64,000 bases of DNA from M3007 sp965249785 (GCA_965249785.1 CBDFMU010000042.1:77440-141439), one strand, 5' to 3'; positions 9,422-18,423 are shown, counted from the first letter of the stretch. The notes: generated by a model from the sequence alone, not told the origin. Numbers and translations are program-made.

Positions 9422-10816
9422 ATGGAAACTTCTCCTTTGCTGACTATTCTACGGGCAATGTCGAAAGAAAGCCATCGTGCGCTGGAAAAATTCGTTCGCT
9501 CCCCGTATCACGTTACCCATGCCGGTGTGCCCGTTTTGCTGGAGCACTTGAAATCCGTGATGCACCGTTCGCCTACGGAGCCGCTGCATAAAGAAGATAT
9601 TGCCAAAGCATTGGGCGAACCGGATGCGCGGCGCGTGTACCATCTGACCAATTATTTGCTGGAAGCCGTGGAGCAGTTTCTTGCCCAAGAGCGTTGGGAG
9701 CAACGTCCGCATGAGCGGCATTTGGCTACGATAGAAGGGTTGCGGCATTTGCATCTGGCCGAGACCGGTGCCAGTATGTTGCGTTACGCTCGCAAGCAAC
9801 TGCAGGCGGATCCGCGACGGGGCATGGATTATCACCGCAGCGATTATCGCCTCCATTTGGAAGAATATTACCTGTCGCAACAGCAGGGTCGCGCCAAATC
9901 TTTCAATGGCCAGGAACTCTCTGATGCGCAGGATGTAGCTTTTATCGGTGAAAAATTGCGCACTGGCTGCTTGTTACTCAGTCATCAGGCCGTCTCTAAA
10001 AGACAGTACGATAATGGTTTGTTAGACAGTGTGTTACACTTTTTGGAAGGCCATTCGTACCTGGAAATACCAGCCGTTGCAGTGTATTACCACGGTTATT
10101 TTGCGCAATTAGGACAGGATAGCGACCAGCATTTTCAGCGATTGAAAGCCCTGCTGCAGGCCCACGCTACGCAGTTTGCTTTGGCCGAAATACATGATTT
10201 GTATCTCATGGCCATCAACTTTTGCATTCGCCGCATCAATCAGGCGGAGGAGCATTATTTTCGGGAAATATTTGATCTATACCAATCCGGTTTGCAGCAT
10301 GGGGCGTTGTTAGAAGATGGAGTGCTGTCGAGGTGGACGTATAATAATATCACGGCGACCGGACTGCGGCTGCGGGAATTTGATTGGGTATATCAGTTTT
10401 TGCAGGAATTTGCCCCGTTTTTGCCGGACAGTCACCGCGATGGGGCATTTAGTTTCAATCTGGCCCGCTACTATTATGATATTGGTGACCTCCAGCAAGC
10501 TATGCACCACCTGCTGCGCCGCGAATACGACGATATACTGCAAAACCTGATCGCCAAAGTGATGCTCTGTAAAATCTACTACACCCTCGGCGAGACCGAT
10601 ACCTTAGAAAACCAACTCGATAGCATTCAAATCTACCTGCGCCGCAAAAAAGTGCTGGGCTATCACCGTGATAATTACCTGACCATCGTCCGGTTTCTAC
10701 GCAAATTGTTGCAACACGTTCCCCATGACCGGAAAAAAACCCAACTATTGCGCCAGGAAATAACTCAAGCACCCGTACTGACCGAACGGGAATGGCTGCT
10801 CCGACAATTAGAATAA
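9422..10816 (+). CDS. Conserved hypothetical protein, all-helical, TPR-like
   Basis: 464 residues from the ATG at 9422 (METSPLLTILRAMSKESHRA); a start seven codons upstream (9401) is also possible. No signal peptide or membrane segment. The sequence is rich in Leu, His, Gln and Tyr with repeated helical pairs (AKVMLCKIYYTLGETDTLENQLDSI and following), which suggests a tetratricopeptide-like solenoid. I do not recognise a specific family. It lies divergently from the secreted protein to its left and about 100 bp before the cytochrome c biogenesis genes on the same strand. Confidence 0.75.
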   Translation: METSPLLTILRAMSKESHRALEKFVRSPYHVTHAGVPVLLEHLKSVMHRSPTEPLHKEDIAKALGEPDARRVYHLTNYLLEAVEQFLAQERWEQRPHERHLATIEGLRHLHLAETGASMLRYARKQLQADPRRGMDYHRSDYRLHLEEYYLSQQQGRAKSFNGQELSDAQDVAFIGEKLRTGCLLLSHQAVSKRQYDNGLLDSVLHFLEGHSYLEIPAVAVYYHGYFAQLGQDSDQHFQRLKALLQAHATQFALAEIHDLYLMAINFCIRRINQAEEHYFREIFDLYQSGLQHGALLEDGVLSRWTYNNITATGLRLREFDWVYQFLQEFAPFLPDSHRDGAFSFNLARYYYDIGDLQQAMHHLLRREYDDILQNLIAKVMLCKIYYTLGETDTLENQLDSIQIYLRRKKVLGYHRDNYLTIVRFLRKLLQHVPHDRKKTQLLRQEITQAPVLTEREWLLRQLE

Positions 10817-10915
10817 AAGACGACATTTTGGAAGCAACTACGGCCATCATTACTGCACCTTTACCGGACAAATGAGTTCATAGTTTATTGTTCATAGTTC
10901 ATCGTTCTTTGCTGC

Positions 10916-12007
10916 ATGTGGTGGAAAATTCTCTCCGTCCTTTTACTTGTCTATGCACTCAGTGTCGGGATGCTTGTGCCGCTCAAACCCGGCATTACCC
11001 ACGTCAACCCGGCCACGGCTCAGGCTGGCCAAACGATTACGCTGCGAGTGCATGGCTACAACTCGTTTTATACCCGCAGTCTGGCCAATGAGGTCCGAGT
11101 GTGGCTGGAGTACGATTCGACGCGTGCTTTAGCGGGCGAAAAGGTGCAAATTCTCAGTGATACCACGCTGGAAGCCACTTTTCAATTGCCAGCTACTTTG
11201 CCCGACGGCCTCTCTTTCGCCTTGCTCAATGCCTTCGTAGATCACCCTTCGGACGGTATTTCGTTGCTCCCCAGTGCGGTAGAAGTGCGGCGAGACAGCA
11301 ACACAATAAGTGCCGGAACCGACCCCATTTGGTCACAGCATTTGGTGAAAGATCTCCATATAAAATCGGACTTCACTTTTCCTTACCGCAACGTGATTTA
11401 CGAGAGCATCCGCAATACTTATTTCCACGTACCGATGTGGTTTGCGCTGATGTTTCTGTTCATCGCCTCGGCTTGGCAGAGTGTCCAATTTTTAAGATAT
11501 GACGGTCGGTCTGGAAATATCAAATCCGGGAAGCCAGTTTCCAAACTGGATTTTGATCGCAAAGCCGCTGCCTACGCCGAAGCCGGGCTGTTATTTGGTA
11601 TTATGGGTCTTATTACCGGAATGCTGTGGGCGAAATACGCCTGGGGCGCAGCTTGGAGCAACGATATTAAGCAACTGATGACCGCTGTGGCTTTGCTGGT
11701 GTATTTGGCCTACTTTATTCTGCGCCGCTCGTTCGATGAGCCAGAAAAAGGTGCGCGTTTGGCCGCCGTGTATAACATTTTCGCTTTTGCTTCGCTCATT
11801 CCCCTATTGTATATAGTGCCGCGAATGTTTGCCAGTCTGCACCCCGGTGCCACCGGGAATCCAGCTTTTGGCAGCGGCGATCTGGACAATACTATGCGGG
11901 CAGTTTTTTATCCCAGCATCATCGGCTGGAGTTTATTGGGTTTTTGGATTGCCGAACTGCGCATCCGTTACCAACGCTTGAAAGACCGGGCGACGGGCCT
12001 GGATTAG
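10916..12007 (+). CDS. CcmC/CcsA-type cytochrome c biogenesis (haem handling) membrane protein
   Basis: 363 residues. After one N-terminal membrane helix there is a 130-residue extracytoplasmic insert with an IPT/TIG-like look (ITHVNPATAQAGQTITLRVH). Then come about five further helices of the CcmC/CcsA family, including the conserved haem-handling region NTYFHVPMWFALMFLF, AGLLFGIMGLITGMLWAKYAWGAAW (the WGxxW-type tryptophan-rich motif) and FYPSIIGWSLLGFWIAELR. CcmC proteins present haem for covalent attachment to c-type cytochromes. The usual family length is about 220-250, so the N-terminal insert is extra. It is followed by ccmD after 57 bp. ccmA and ccmB are not in the window. Confidence 0.87.
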   Translation: MWWKILSVLLLVYALSVGMLVPLKPGITHVNPATAQAGQTITLRVHGYNSFYTRSLANEVRVWLEYDSTRALAGEKVQILSDTTLEATFQLPATLPDGLSFALLNAFVDHPSDGISLLPSAVEVRRDSNTISAGTDPIWSQHLVKDLHIKSDFTFPYRNVIYESIRNTYFHVPMWFALMFLFIASAWQSVQFLRYDGRSGNIKSGKPVSKLDFDRKAAAYAEAGLLFGIMGLITGMLWAKYAWGAAWSNDIKQLMTAVALLVYLAYFILRRSFDEPEKGARLAAVYNIFAFASLIPLLYIVPRMFASLHPGATGNPAFGSGDLDNTMRAVFYPSIIGWSLLGFWIAELRIRYQRLKDRATGLD

Positions 12008-12064
12008 AAAAGAACACCTTTTCGATTTTCAACAAAAAAGACAACTTTTCATAATTTTTGGAAG

Positions 12065-12304
12065 ATGAAATTTTTTAAAATGCAAAAATTTTTAATAATT
12101 ATTTTGCTACAGGCAATATCTTTGCCCGCGCTTTTGGCCCAGGGAGATAGTGATTTTATGCGGGAAACTGGCAAAATAAACGTCGTCGTCGGCGTTATTC
12201 TGCTCATTTTTCTGGGTATTATTGTCTATCTCGTGCGGCTTGAGCGTATGCTAACCAAATTAGAGCACCAACTCAAGGACGACAAAAATGAGTGGACAAA
12301 TTAG
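12065..12304 (+). CDS. ccmD: CcmD family protein
   Basis: 79 residues: a signal-like first hydrophobic stretch, then one strong membrane helix (INVVVGVILLIFLGIIVYLV) followed by a charged tail RLERMLTKLEHQL. This is the CcmD pattern: a tiny membrane protein next to CcmC that helps release holo-CcmE in system I. Position directly after the CcmC-like gene supports the call. Its last 17 bases overlap the start of glutamate dehydrogenase in another frame, so the two may be translationally coupled. Confidence 0.8.
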   Translation: MKFFKMQKFLIIILLQAISLPALLAQGDSDFMRETGKINVVVGVILLIFLGIIVYLVRLERMLTKLEHQLKDDKNEWTN

Positions 12305-13703
12305 TTTTTTTAAAAGCGTAGAAAACTACGTGGACAAGGCCGCCGCCTTCACCGACATTCCGAAGGGCCTGGTGGAACAGATCAAAGCCTGCAACCTGGT
12401 TCTCCAGATCCGGTTCCCGATTCGGGTAGGCAATGATTATCAAGTAATTGAAGCCTATCGCGTGCAGCATAGCCACCACCGGCTGCCCACGAAAGGCGGC
12501 ATTCGCTACGCCGAAAGCGTGGATCAGGACGAAGTGATGGCCCTGGCCGCACTGATGTCGTACAAATGCGCCCTAGTAGACGTGCCCTTTGGCGGTGCGA
12601 AAGGCGGCATCAAGATCAATCCGGCCAATTATACCGTGGATCAGTTGCAAAGTATCACCCGCCGCTACACCACCGAGCTGGTGAAAAAGAACTTTATCGG
12701 ACCCGGTATTGACGTACCAGCTCCCGATTACGGCACTGGTCCCCGGGAGATGGCCTGGATTATGGATACTTACCAGGCTTTCCGCCACGGCGAAATTGAC
12801 TCCATTGCTTGTGTAACTGGCAAACCTGTCACCCAGAACGGTATTCGCGGACGCGCCGAAGCTACCGGACGCGGCGTATATTATGGTCTCCGTGAAATCG
12901 TCTCCCACGAGGAAGACATGAAGAAAATCGGACTGACGACGGGTATGGCTGGCAAAACGATGGTCATTCAGGGTTTGGGCAATGTAGGTAGCAACACCGC
13001 CCTCATCAGTCAAAAGGAAGGCGGCGTAATCATCATCGGCGTGGCCGAACGGGAAGGCTCCATTTATAGCGAAAAGGGCATTGACGTGGAAAAGCTACTG
13101 GCTTTTCGCCAGGAAACCGGCTCCATCGTGGGTTTTCCGGACACCACTACCCTGCCGAACAACCTCGCTGCGCTCGAACTGGAATGTGACATTCTGGTAC
13201 CAGCGGCGCTTGAAAATCAGATCACTAAAGCCAATGCCGACCGGATCAAAGCGAAGATCATCGCCGAAGCCGCTAACGGCCCGGTAGCCGCCGAAGCCGA
13301 TCCGATCCTGCTAAAAAAAGGCATTATGATCATTCCCGACTTTTATATTAATGCGGGTGGAGTAACGGTTTCGTACTTCGAGTGGCTCAAAAACCTGTCG
13401 CACCACCGTTTCGGACGTTTGGAAAATCGCTTCCAACACAACGCCTTTACTGGTATCCTGGATAAAGTGTCAGAAATCACTGGCAAAACCATTGGCGACC
13501 GCGAACGCGACTTTTTGACGCGCGGTGGTACAGAAATTGATCTGGTCAATTCCGGTTTGGAAGATACCATGATTACGGCTTACCAGCAAATTCGCGAGAC
13601 CTTCAGACAGCACCCGGATGTGACTGATGTGCGCACGGCTGCCTTCGTTTGTTCGTTGAAGAAGATTGCCAGTGACTACATTTCGATGGGCATTTTCCCG
13701 TAA
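12288..13703 (+). CDS. gdhA: Glu/Leu/Phe/Val dehydrogenase (glutamate dehydrogenase type)
   Basis: 471 residues. Signature motifs are present: KGGIRY, then PFGGAKGGI with the catalytic lysine near residue 105, the PAPDYGTGPREMAWI segment, GRAEATGRGV, and the NAD(P)-binding VIQGLGNVGSNTA. The C-terminal helix pair closes with VCSLKKIASDYISMGIFP. The enzyme interconverts glutamate and 2-oxoglutarate plus ammonia with NAD(P)H. Choice between glutamate and another amino acid cannot be made with certainty. Starts inside the ccmD 3' end and ends before a clear intrinsic terminator. An Lrp-type regulator lies next downstream, a plausible but unproven regulator. Confidence 0.93.
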   Translation: MSGQISFFKSVENYVDKAAAFTDIPKGLVEQIKACNLVLQIRFPIRVGNDYQVIEAYRVQHSHHRLPTKGGIRYAESVDQDEVMALAALMSYKCALVDVPFGGAKGGIKINPANYTVDQLQSITRRYTTELVKKNFIGPGIDVPAPDYGTGPREMAWIMDTYQAFRHGEIDSIACVTGKPVTQNGIRGRAEATGRGVYYGLREIVSHEEDMKKIGLTTGMAGKTMVIQGLGNVGSNTALISQKEGGVIIIGVAEREGSIYSEKGIDVEKLLAFRQETGSIVGFPDTTTLPNNLAALELECDILVPAALENQITKANADRIKAKIIAEAANGPVAAEADPILLKKGIMIIPDFYINAGGVTVSYFEWLKNLSHHRFGRLENRFQHNAFTGILDKVSEITGKTIGDRERDFLTRGGTEIDLVNSGLEDTMITAYQQIRETFRQHPDVTDVRTAAFVCSLKKIASDYISMGIFP

Positions 13704-13770
13704 TTATCTTGCACGTTTATCCGTCTTTCCTTCGCAAAAAGGAACAAAGAGCAGGAATGAACGGCAAAAA

Positions 13771-13833
13771 GGTTGAATCAGCAGGTTTTGTTTGGCACTT
13801 TCTAGCCCAACGTCCGCTGGTTCAGCCTTTTTT
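13771..13833 (+). terminator. Intrinsic terminator after glutamate dehydrogenase
   Basis: Arms ggttgaatcagc (13771-13782) and gctggttcagcc (13816-13827) pair over 12 bp when G-U pairs are allowed, followed by tttttt (13828-13833). An A-run before the left arm could also let it act on the opposite strand. Confidence 0.7.
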
Positions 13834-13977
13834 CATGCACGGTTGATTTCTATACAGTTTTAACAAATATATTTTGGCCAAAAATTATTTTTGGTCAGTC
13901 GAGGGAATAATTTACCCATCCTCTATCGACTAAAACGCTTTATTAACAAAATATACGGAGGTTGAACGTCGTTTTGC

Positions 13978-14008
13978 TTGTACATAATTTTTTAATGCCC
14001 TACCTTTG
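13978..14008 (+). promoter_or_regulatory. Bacteroidota-type promoter for the Lrp regulator
   Basis: TTG at 13978-13980 and TACCTTTG at 14001-14008 are separated by 20 bp, matching the -33 TTG / -7 TAnnTTTG consensus of Bacteroidota primary sigma factor. The expected transcript start is near 14015, about 40 bases before the ATG at 14057. Confidence 0.6.
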
Positions 14009-14056
14009 GCCAACTTTTCCAAAGCAAAATAAAATTTCAAAACGAGTCACCTTATT

Positions 14057-14536
14057 ATGTCAGAGAAACTGGATAAAATAGACCTGAAAATCCTGAAAAT
14101 CCTACAGGACAATAGCAAGATTACCAATCTTGACTTGTCAAAAAAAATCGGCCTTTCGCCCGCCCCGACGCTGGAACGCGTAAAGAAACTGGAGCAAAGC
14201 GAAATTATCCAGAGCTACCATGCCCAGGTGAACCCGCAACAAATGGGCTTGAACGTGAAGACCTTTGTGCTGGTCTCCTTGGCCTGGAAAAAGGAAAATG
14301 CCTTGAACAACTTCCTGGAGAAGATTGCGGAAATAGATGAGGTCACGGAATGCTACATTATTACTGGCGAAGCTGATTTCCTGATGAAAATCGTCTGCCG
14401 CGACATTCCGACCTATGAGCAGTTGCTGTTTAAAACGATCAGCCAGATCGAAGAAATCGAACGCCTGAAGACACTGATGACGCTCTCGACTGTAAAAGAC
14501 GCCAAAGTGCTGCCTTTTAATTACGACGAGAAGTAA
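14057..14536 (+). CDS. Lrp/AsnC family transcriptional regulator
   Basis: 159 residues. The N-terminal winged helix-turn-helix reads DKIDLKILKILQDNSKITNL then LSKKIGLSPAPTLERVKKLE, typical of Lrp/AsnC. The C-terminal half is the RAM ligand-binding domain (VKTFVLVSLAW, EVTECYIITGEADFLMKIV). Such proteins form octamers, bind amino acids and control amino-acid metabolism. Adjacent glutamate dehydrogenase is a possible target. The gene has its own promoter and terminator. Confidence 0.93.
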   Translation: MSEKLDKIDLKILKILQDNSKITNLDLSKKIGLSPAPTLERVKKLEQSEIIQSYHAQVNPQQMGLNVKTFVLVSLAWKKENALNNFLEKIAEIDEVTECYIITGEADFLMKIVCRDIPTYEQLLFKTISQIEEIERLKTLMTLSTVKDAKVLPFNYDEK

Positions 14537-14565
14537 AAGGTTGGCTTAGGCACCAGATAATATTA

Positions 14566-14600
14566 AATCGCCCCTATCGCTTTTTGCGGTAGGGGCGATT
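14566..14600 (+). terminator. Intrinsic terminator after the Lrp regulator
   Basis: Arms aatcgcccctatcgc and gcggtaggggcgatt form a 15-bp stem with one G-U pair and a TTTTT loop, followed by atattt. The downstream T tract is weak, but the stem is strong and directly follows the gene. Confidence 0.65.
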
Positions 14601-14606
14601 ATATTT

Positions 14607-14819
14607 AACCCCACCCCTAGCCCCTCTCCTGAAATGGAGGGGGACTTGATCGTGGTGCTTTATTGCTGATTTTCAGTAACTTGGTTACTTGTCCAGCTTA
14701 CCAAAGCTAATACAATTGCCATTCAAACCGACAATCTATTTCTCCAAGGCATTGAAAATCAATGGCTTGGAACTCAATTTAGTCCCCTTCCCTTTCGGGG
14801 AAGGGTTAGGGATGGGGTC
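14607..14819. repeat. Dispersed repeat family B, copy 1 (CCCCATCCCTAACCC type)
   Basis: Begins aaccccacccctagcccc and ends gggaagggttagggatgggg, so the two ends are rough inverted repeats. The interior (about 14625-14690) resembles 39725-39790, including gacttgat and the ttcagtaacttggttac-like stretch. No open frame of note. The right end runs into the pfkA stop codon. Confidence 0.65.
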
Positions 14820-15819
14820 ACTGCGCCAAAATATGCGCCATCCGCAATAAATCTTTGTTCAAAGGCTTGGATTTGGCGATCGCTTCCTCGAAAGGGGTAT
14901 AAAAAACGTTGTTGTTTTTAATACCGACCATCATGCCCGTCTTACCCGCCAGTAGCCCTTCCACCGCAGAGAAACCGAGTATACTGGCCAGCACCCGATC
15001 AAAAGAAGAGGGCGAACCACCGCGCTGCAAGTGCCCAATAACGGTCACTTTAATGTCGTCATACAGGGTGACTTTTTCCTCTACCTGTTTGGCAATATCA
15101 TATACCGTACCCATGTGATTGCCCTCGGCCACGACGATGATGCTGAAAAGTTTAGCGCGCTTGGCCCCGCGTTTCAACATTTTCACAATATCTTCAATCG
15201 AAGATTCCTCTTCGGGGATCAGTACGCCGCCAGCTCCACCAGCAATAGCCGTGTGTAAAGCAATAAAACCGGAATGGCGGCCCATCACTTCCACGAAAAA
15301 AAGCCGGTTATGGGAGTCTGCGGTATCCCGGATTTTATCGACCGCCTGCACCGCTGTGTTCACCGCCGTATCAAAACCGATGGTAAAATCCGTCCCGTAC
15401 AGATCATTGTCAATCGTACCGGGAATGCCTATCACGGGAATGTCTGGATATTCTTTAGTAAACAGGGACGCCCCGGCCAAAGTACCGTTGCCGCCGATAG
15501 CAACGAGCGCATCTATGTCGTTATCAATCAGGTTTTCGTAGGCCTGCTTACGGCCTTCCGAGGTCATAAATCGTTGACTGCGAGCCGTTTTGAGAATAGT
15601 GCCGCCCCGGTGAATAATGTTCCCTACGTCGTTTGTTTCCAGACGCTTGAAAGTGCCGTCAATCATACCTTCATAGCCCCGCATGATGCCGTAAATGTGC
15701 AGGTCGTTGTTGAAAGCATTGCGCACAATGGCGCGCACGGCAGCATTCATGCCCGGCGCGTCGCCTCCCGAAGTGAACACGGCAATGCGTTTAATATCTT
15801 TTGCCATAATATTTTCCAT
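14818..15819 (-). CDS. pfkA: ATP-dependent 6-phosphofructokinase
   Basis: 333 residues (329 if started at the second ATG, 15807). The family motifs are present: AVFTSGGDAPGMNAAVRA, the catalytic PGTIDNDLYGTDFTIGFDTA with both aspartates, the substrate loop VEVMGRHSGFIAL, and a C-terminal HLQRGGSPSSFDR. It phosphorylates fructose 6-phosphate in glycolysis. The nucleotide loop reads GGNGT where the E. coli enzyme has GGDGS: the Mg-binding Asp103 position is Asn, while the following Gly that marks ATP use is kept. The stop codon lies at the edge of a dispersed repeat. Confidence 0.93.
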   Translation of the reverse strand: MENIMAKDIKRIAVFTSGGDAPGMNAAVRAIVRNAFNNDLHIYGIMRGYEGMIDGTFKRLETNDVGNIIHRGGTILKTARSQRFMTSEGRKQAYENLIDNDIDALVAIGGNGTLAGASLFTKEYPDIPVIGIPGTIDNDLYGTDFTIGFDTAVNTAVQAVDKIRDTADSHNRLFFVEVMGRHSGFIALHTAIAGGAGGVLIPEEESSIEDIVKMLKRGAKRAKLFSIIVVAEGNHMGTVYDIAKQVEEKVTLYDDIKVTVIGHLQRGGSPSSFDRVLASILGFSAVEGLLAGKTGMMVGIKNNNVFYTPFEEAIAKSKPLNKDLLRMAHILAQ

Positions 15820-15950
15820 TCCTTCCGAATCGCCCGATTTGGCGTCGGTAAGTCAGTCGTTTTGTAGTGATGAAATACTTAAGTAAACAAGCAAAATTGC
15901 AAATGGTGAATTGGCAGGGCAAACCAGACTATTACATTGTAAATTAAATT

Positions 15951-16057
15951 CCTTGAGGATGCGAGTATTGGAGTATTTGATTAAAACACTTGATAATCAG
16001 GTAATTGATCAAATACTAGAATCTTCAAATACTCAAATAACATGATTTACAATATAC
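15951..16057. repeat. Direct repeat, left copy, flanking the BadF-type kinase
   Basis: About 100 bp beginning cctt-gaggatgcgagtatt and containing aatcaggtaattgatc, atcttcaaat and an end near aatatac. A similar copy in the same orientation lies at 17179-17278, so the pair brackets the 16105-16956 gene. Inside, gagtatttgatta and taattgatcaaatact are inverted to each other. The 15820-16104 gap shows no gene. Confidence 0.65.
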
Positions 16058-16104
16058 TATTGCAATTTGTTTGCCCCTTGCTAATTGCTCTTTTGCCTTT
16101 TTAT

Positions 16105-16956
16105 TTACTGATCAGCCGGTGGATGCACATGATAATCGGCCAGCGGATAGATTGGTTTGCGTACTACCATACCGAGTTTCAGTCGGCGTTCGTCCATACT
16201 TTTGAGCAGCACATCCTGAAAGTGATGCGCAATAGAGCCGACGAAATGGATCGGCACGTGCTGGTGACCGCTGTATTTTGCCACGTGGCGATCCAGAAAC
16301 TGATTGAGACAACCAGCCACCAGATATTGCGTAAACGGGTGTTGCAGGTTGGCTCCTAAAAACTGGGTAAACGTAGCCAGATAAGCATTCGCCCCTTTTT
16401 CATAAATCTTGTCCTTGATGGCATCTTGCCCTTCCGGGTATGCCGCATCGAAAGCCGAATCAAGATCAGCGGGCAATTCCCGGTAGAACTTTGCGCGCAA
16501 CAGGGACTTGCCCAAATGCGTACCGCTGCCTTCATCGCCCAACAGCCAGCCCAGCGAAGGTACATTATCCAGAATGCTCACCCCATCATAATAACAACTG
16601 TTGGAACCCGTTCCCAAAATGCAGGCAATACCCGCGCTATGACCGCACGTAGCCCGAGCCGCTGCCAGCAGATCATGTTCCACTTCCACCTGCGCATTGG
16701 GAAATACTGCGCGCAACGCTGCTGCCACGATCTCCGCGCGGTATTCGTCGTGTACACCAGTCCCATAAAAATAGATATGTGTCACCTCCGTTGCATCCAC
16801 TTTGGGCAGCAGTTGAGTCTTCAATATTTCGGTAATTTCCGCCGTGGTGTGGAAAAAAGGGCTGAACCCGACGGTGTTTTCCAGTTGCTGATCGCGTCCG
16901 CCGCGGGTAAGCAACCAATCGCATTTAGTGGAGCCGCAATCGGCAATAATAATCAT
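16105..16956 (-). CDS. BadF/BadG/BcrA/BcrD-type ATPase, N-acetylglucosamine kinase-like
   Basis: 283 residues of the ASKHA fold. Phosphate 1 motif: MIIIADCGSTKCDWLL at the N terminus. The middle has HDLLAAARATCGHSAGIACILGTGSNSC with the phosphate 2 GTGSNS, and GWLLGDEGSGTHLGKSLL. The adenosine motif is in HFVGSIAHHF near residue 240. Proteins of this length and with GDEGSG are usually N-acetylglucosamine (or muramyl amino sugar) kinases in cell-wall recycling, rather than benzoyl-CoA reductase subunits. Bracketed by a pair of direct repeats. Confidence 0.87.
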   Translation of the reverse strand: MIIIADCGSTKCDWLLTRGGRDQQLENTVGFSPFFHTTAEITEILKTQLLPKVDATEVTHIYFYGTGVHDEYRAEIVAAALRAVFPNAQVEVEHDLLAAARATCGHSAGIACILGTGSNSCYYDGVSILDNVPSLGWLLGDEGSGTHLGKSLLRAKFYRELPADLDSAFDAAYPEGQDAIKDKIYEKGANAYLATFTQFLGANLQHPFTQYLVAGCLNQFLDRHVAKYSGHQHVPIHFVGSIAHHFQDVLLKSMDERRLKLGMVVRKPIYPLADYHVHPPADQ

Positions 16957-17040
16957 GGGCAGGCGTGAAATGATAGTGAGCAGGAAGAAGGTGCTGGCCG
17001 GGGACTACTTGTAAAAAGTACACGAAGCAAAGGTCGGGTG

Positions 17041-17048
17041 CAAAAATA
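17041..17048 (-). promoter_or_regulatory. Possible -7 element for the BadF-type kinase
   Basis: The minus strand reads TATTTTTG, matching TAnnTTTG, about 85 bases before the ATG at 16956. No TTG is found at the expected 19-23 bp upstream, so this is weak. The rest of the gap 16957-17545 holds one direct repeat copy and AT-rich sequence without a gene. Confidence 0.3.
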
Positions 17049-17178
17049 GATTTTCTGGTATAAAATGGTGGAAAATGCTGACTATTTGGCAAAATGAAAG
17101 TTGCTCGAATTAAAGGGGCATCCTTAGCCAAGAAAACCTGAATAACAACTTACTCATTAGTGGTAGCTGATTTACACT

Positions 17179-17278
17179 CCTTAGGGATACGAGTATTTGA
17201 TCAAAACACATAACAATCAGGTAATTGATCGAATACTCAAATCTTCAAATCCTCCAAACAACTTAATTTATAGTGTAC
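17179..17278. repeat. Direct repeat, right copy, flanking the BadF-type kinase
   Basis: Partner of 15951-16057 in the same orientation. It shares gagtatttgat-aaaacac, aatcaggtaattgatc, aatact and atcttcaaat, and ends with tttatagtgtac against tttacaatatac. By eye about three quarters of the bases match. Confidence 0.65.
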
Positions 17279-17545
17279 TGATCGTGTCATCAATTTTAGA
17301 CAATGGAGAAAAAACAGAAATAGAGTTTCAAAAATAAGAATTACTGGTCGGAAAAATACTTGATTATCAATAAATTAATCAATATTTTCTGCTGTGCTTC
17401 CAATTATCTAACCTAATAAATACGTCTGTATAAATCGCGGAAATAATTTTCATAAAACTTTTTGTTGTTTATTAAAAACAACTTGTTTTACTTTGTGGTC
17501 TAGTTTTATTCCTTCCCTGCCTTTCACCGCATAATTCCCACCATT

Positions 17546-18367
17546 ATGGCCACTTACCAACACACCCACAGTCAATACTATCACCAGGCTAGTACCCCTT
17601 CCTCCGCCGATACTGCTGCCAAGCAGGAGTCCTTGGTCTGGAAATTACTGCTCCTGACTGCCCTGACCTATTTTGTCTGGAGCGATAAAATTTCCATCAC
17701 TTTTTCGCCATTTGGTAGTAGCGACACCGTGGAACAAGGCCACGCGCAACGTACCAGTGCCTCTTTATTCAGTCTGGCTTCTACTTCCATAACGACGGTA
17801 AAAAATCCCGCGACCCGGAAATTGACTTTGCCAAAAGGCCAGTTACAGAATAGCACCCTCGCCATAGACCCCGCTTTTGCCGTGCGTAACAGTGTACCCG
17901 CTACTGAAGTACGCGAACGACTGACCAAATGCCAGGAATATGTCGAGCGGTTTGCCCCCTTGGCCGTCGCGGAGATGCAGAAGTTTGGCATTCCAGCCAG
18001 CGTGATTTTGGCGCAGGGCCTGCTGGAAAGCGACGCTGGCGAAAGCCCACTGGCGCAAAAAGCTAATAATCATTTTGGCGTGAAGTGCTTTTCCAAACAG
18101 TGTCATAAAGGTCACTGCCTGAATTTCGCCGACGATTCGCACAAGGATTTCTTTATAAAATATACCAATGCCTGGGGTAGTTTCCGGGCGCATAGCCAGT
18201 TCCTGAAAACGAGTAAGCGCTACGCGCCGCTTTTCAAACTAGACAAAAGTAATTACCGCGCATGGGCCAACGGCCTAAGCCAGGCTGGTTATGCTACTGA
18301 CAAAAAGTATGGCGAGAAACTGATCGCCGTGATTCAGAACATGAAACTGGAGCGATTTGATCGGTAA
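17546..18367 (+). CDS. Glucosaminidase domain-containing protein (GH73-type cell-wall hydrolase)
   Basis: 273 residues. One hydrophobic segment near residues 32-47 (LLLLTALTYFVW) suggests an N-terminal anchor with the catalytic part outside the cytoplasm. The C-terminal 150 residues are a Glucosaminidase domain: SVILAQGLLESDAGESPLAQ with the general-acid Glu, NNHFGVKCF, then YTNAWGSFRAHSQFL and the closing QAGYATDKKYGEKLI. It cleaves beta-1,4 bonds of N-acetylglucosamine in peptidoglycan. A near-consensus promoter (TTG at 17465, TACTTTG at 17489) lies upstream. Ends before a bidirectional terminator. Confidence 0.9.
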   Translation: MATYQHTHSQYYHQASTPSSADTAAKQESLVWKLLLLTALTYFVWSDKISITFSPFGSSDTVEQGHAQRTSASLFSLASTSITTVKNPATRKLTLPKGQLQNSTLAIDPAFAVRNSVPATEVRERLTKCQEYVERFAPLAVAEMQKFGIPASVILAQGLLESDAGESPLAQKANNHFGVKCFSKQCHKGHCLNFADDSHKDFFIKYTNAWGSFRAHSQFLKTSKRYAPLFKLDKSNYRAWANGLSQAGYATDKKYGEKLIAVIQNMKLERFDR

Positions 18368-18423
18368 CTTCTATATTCCGTTCACGATGAATAGCGACGG
18401 GCTTGGAGGTTCATTACACATCG

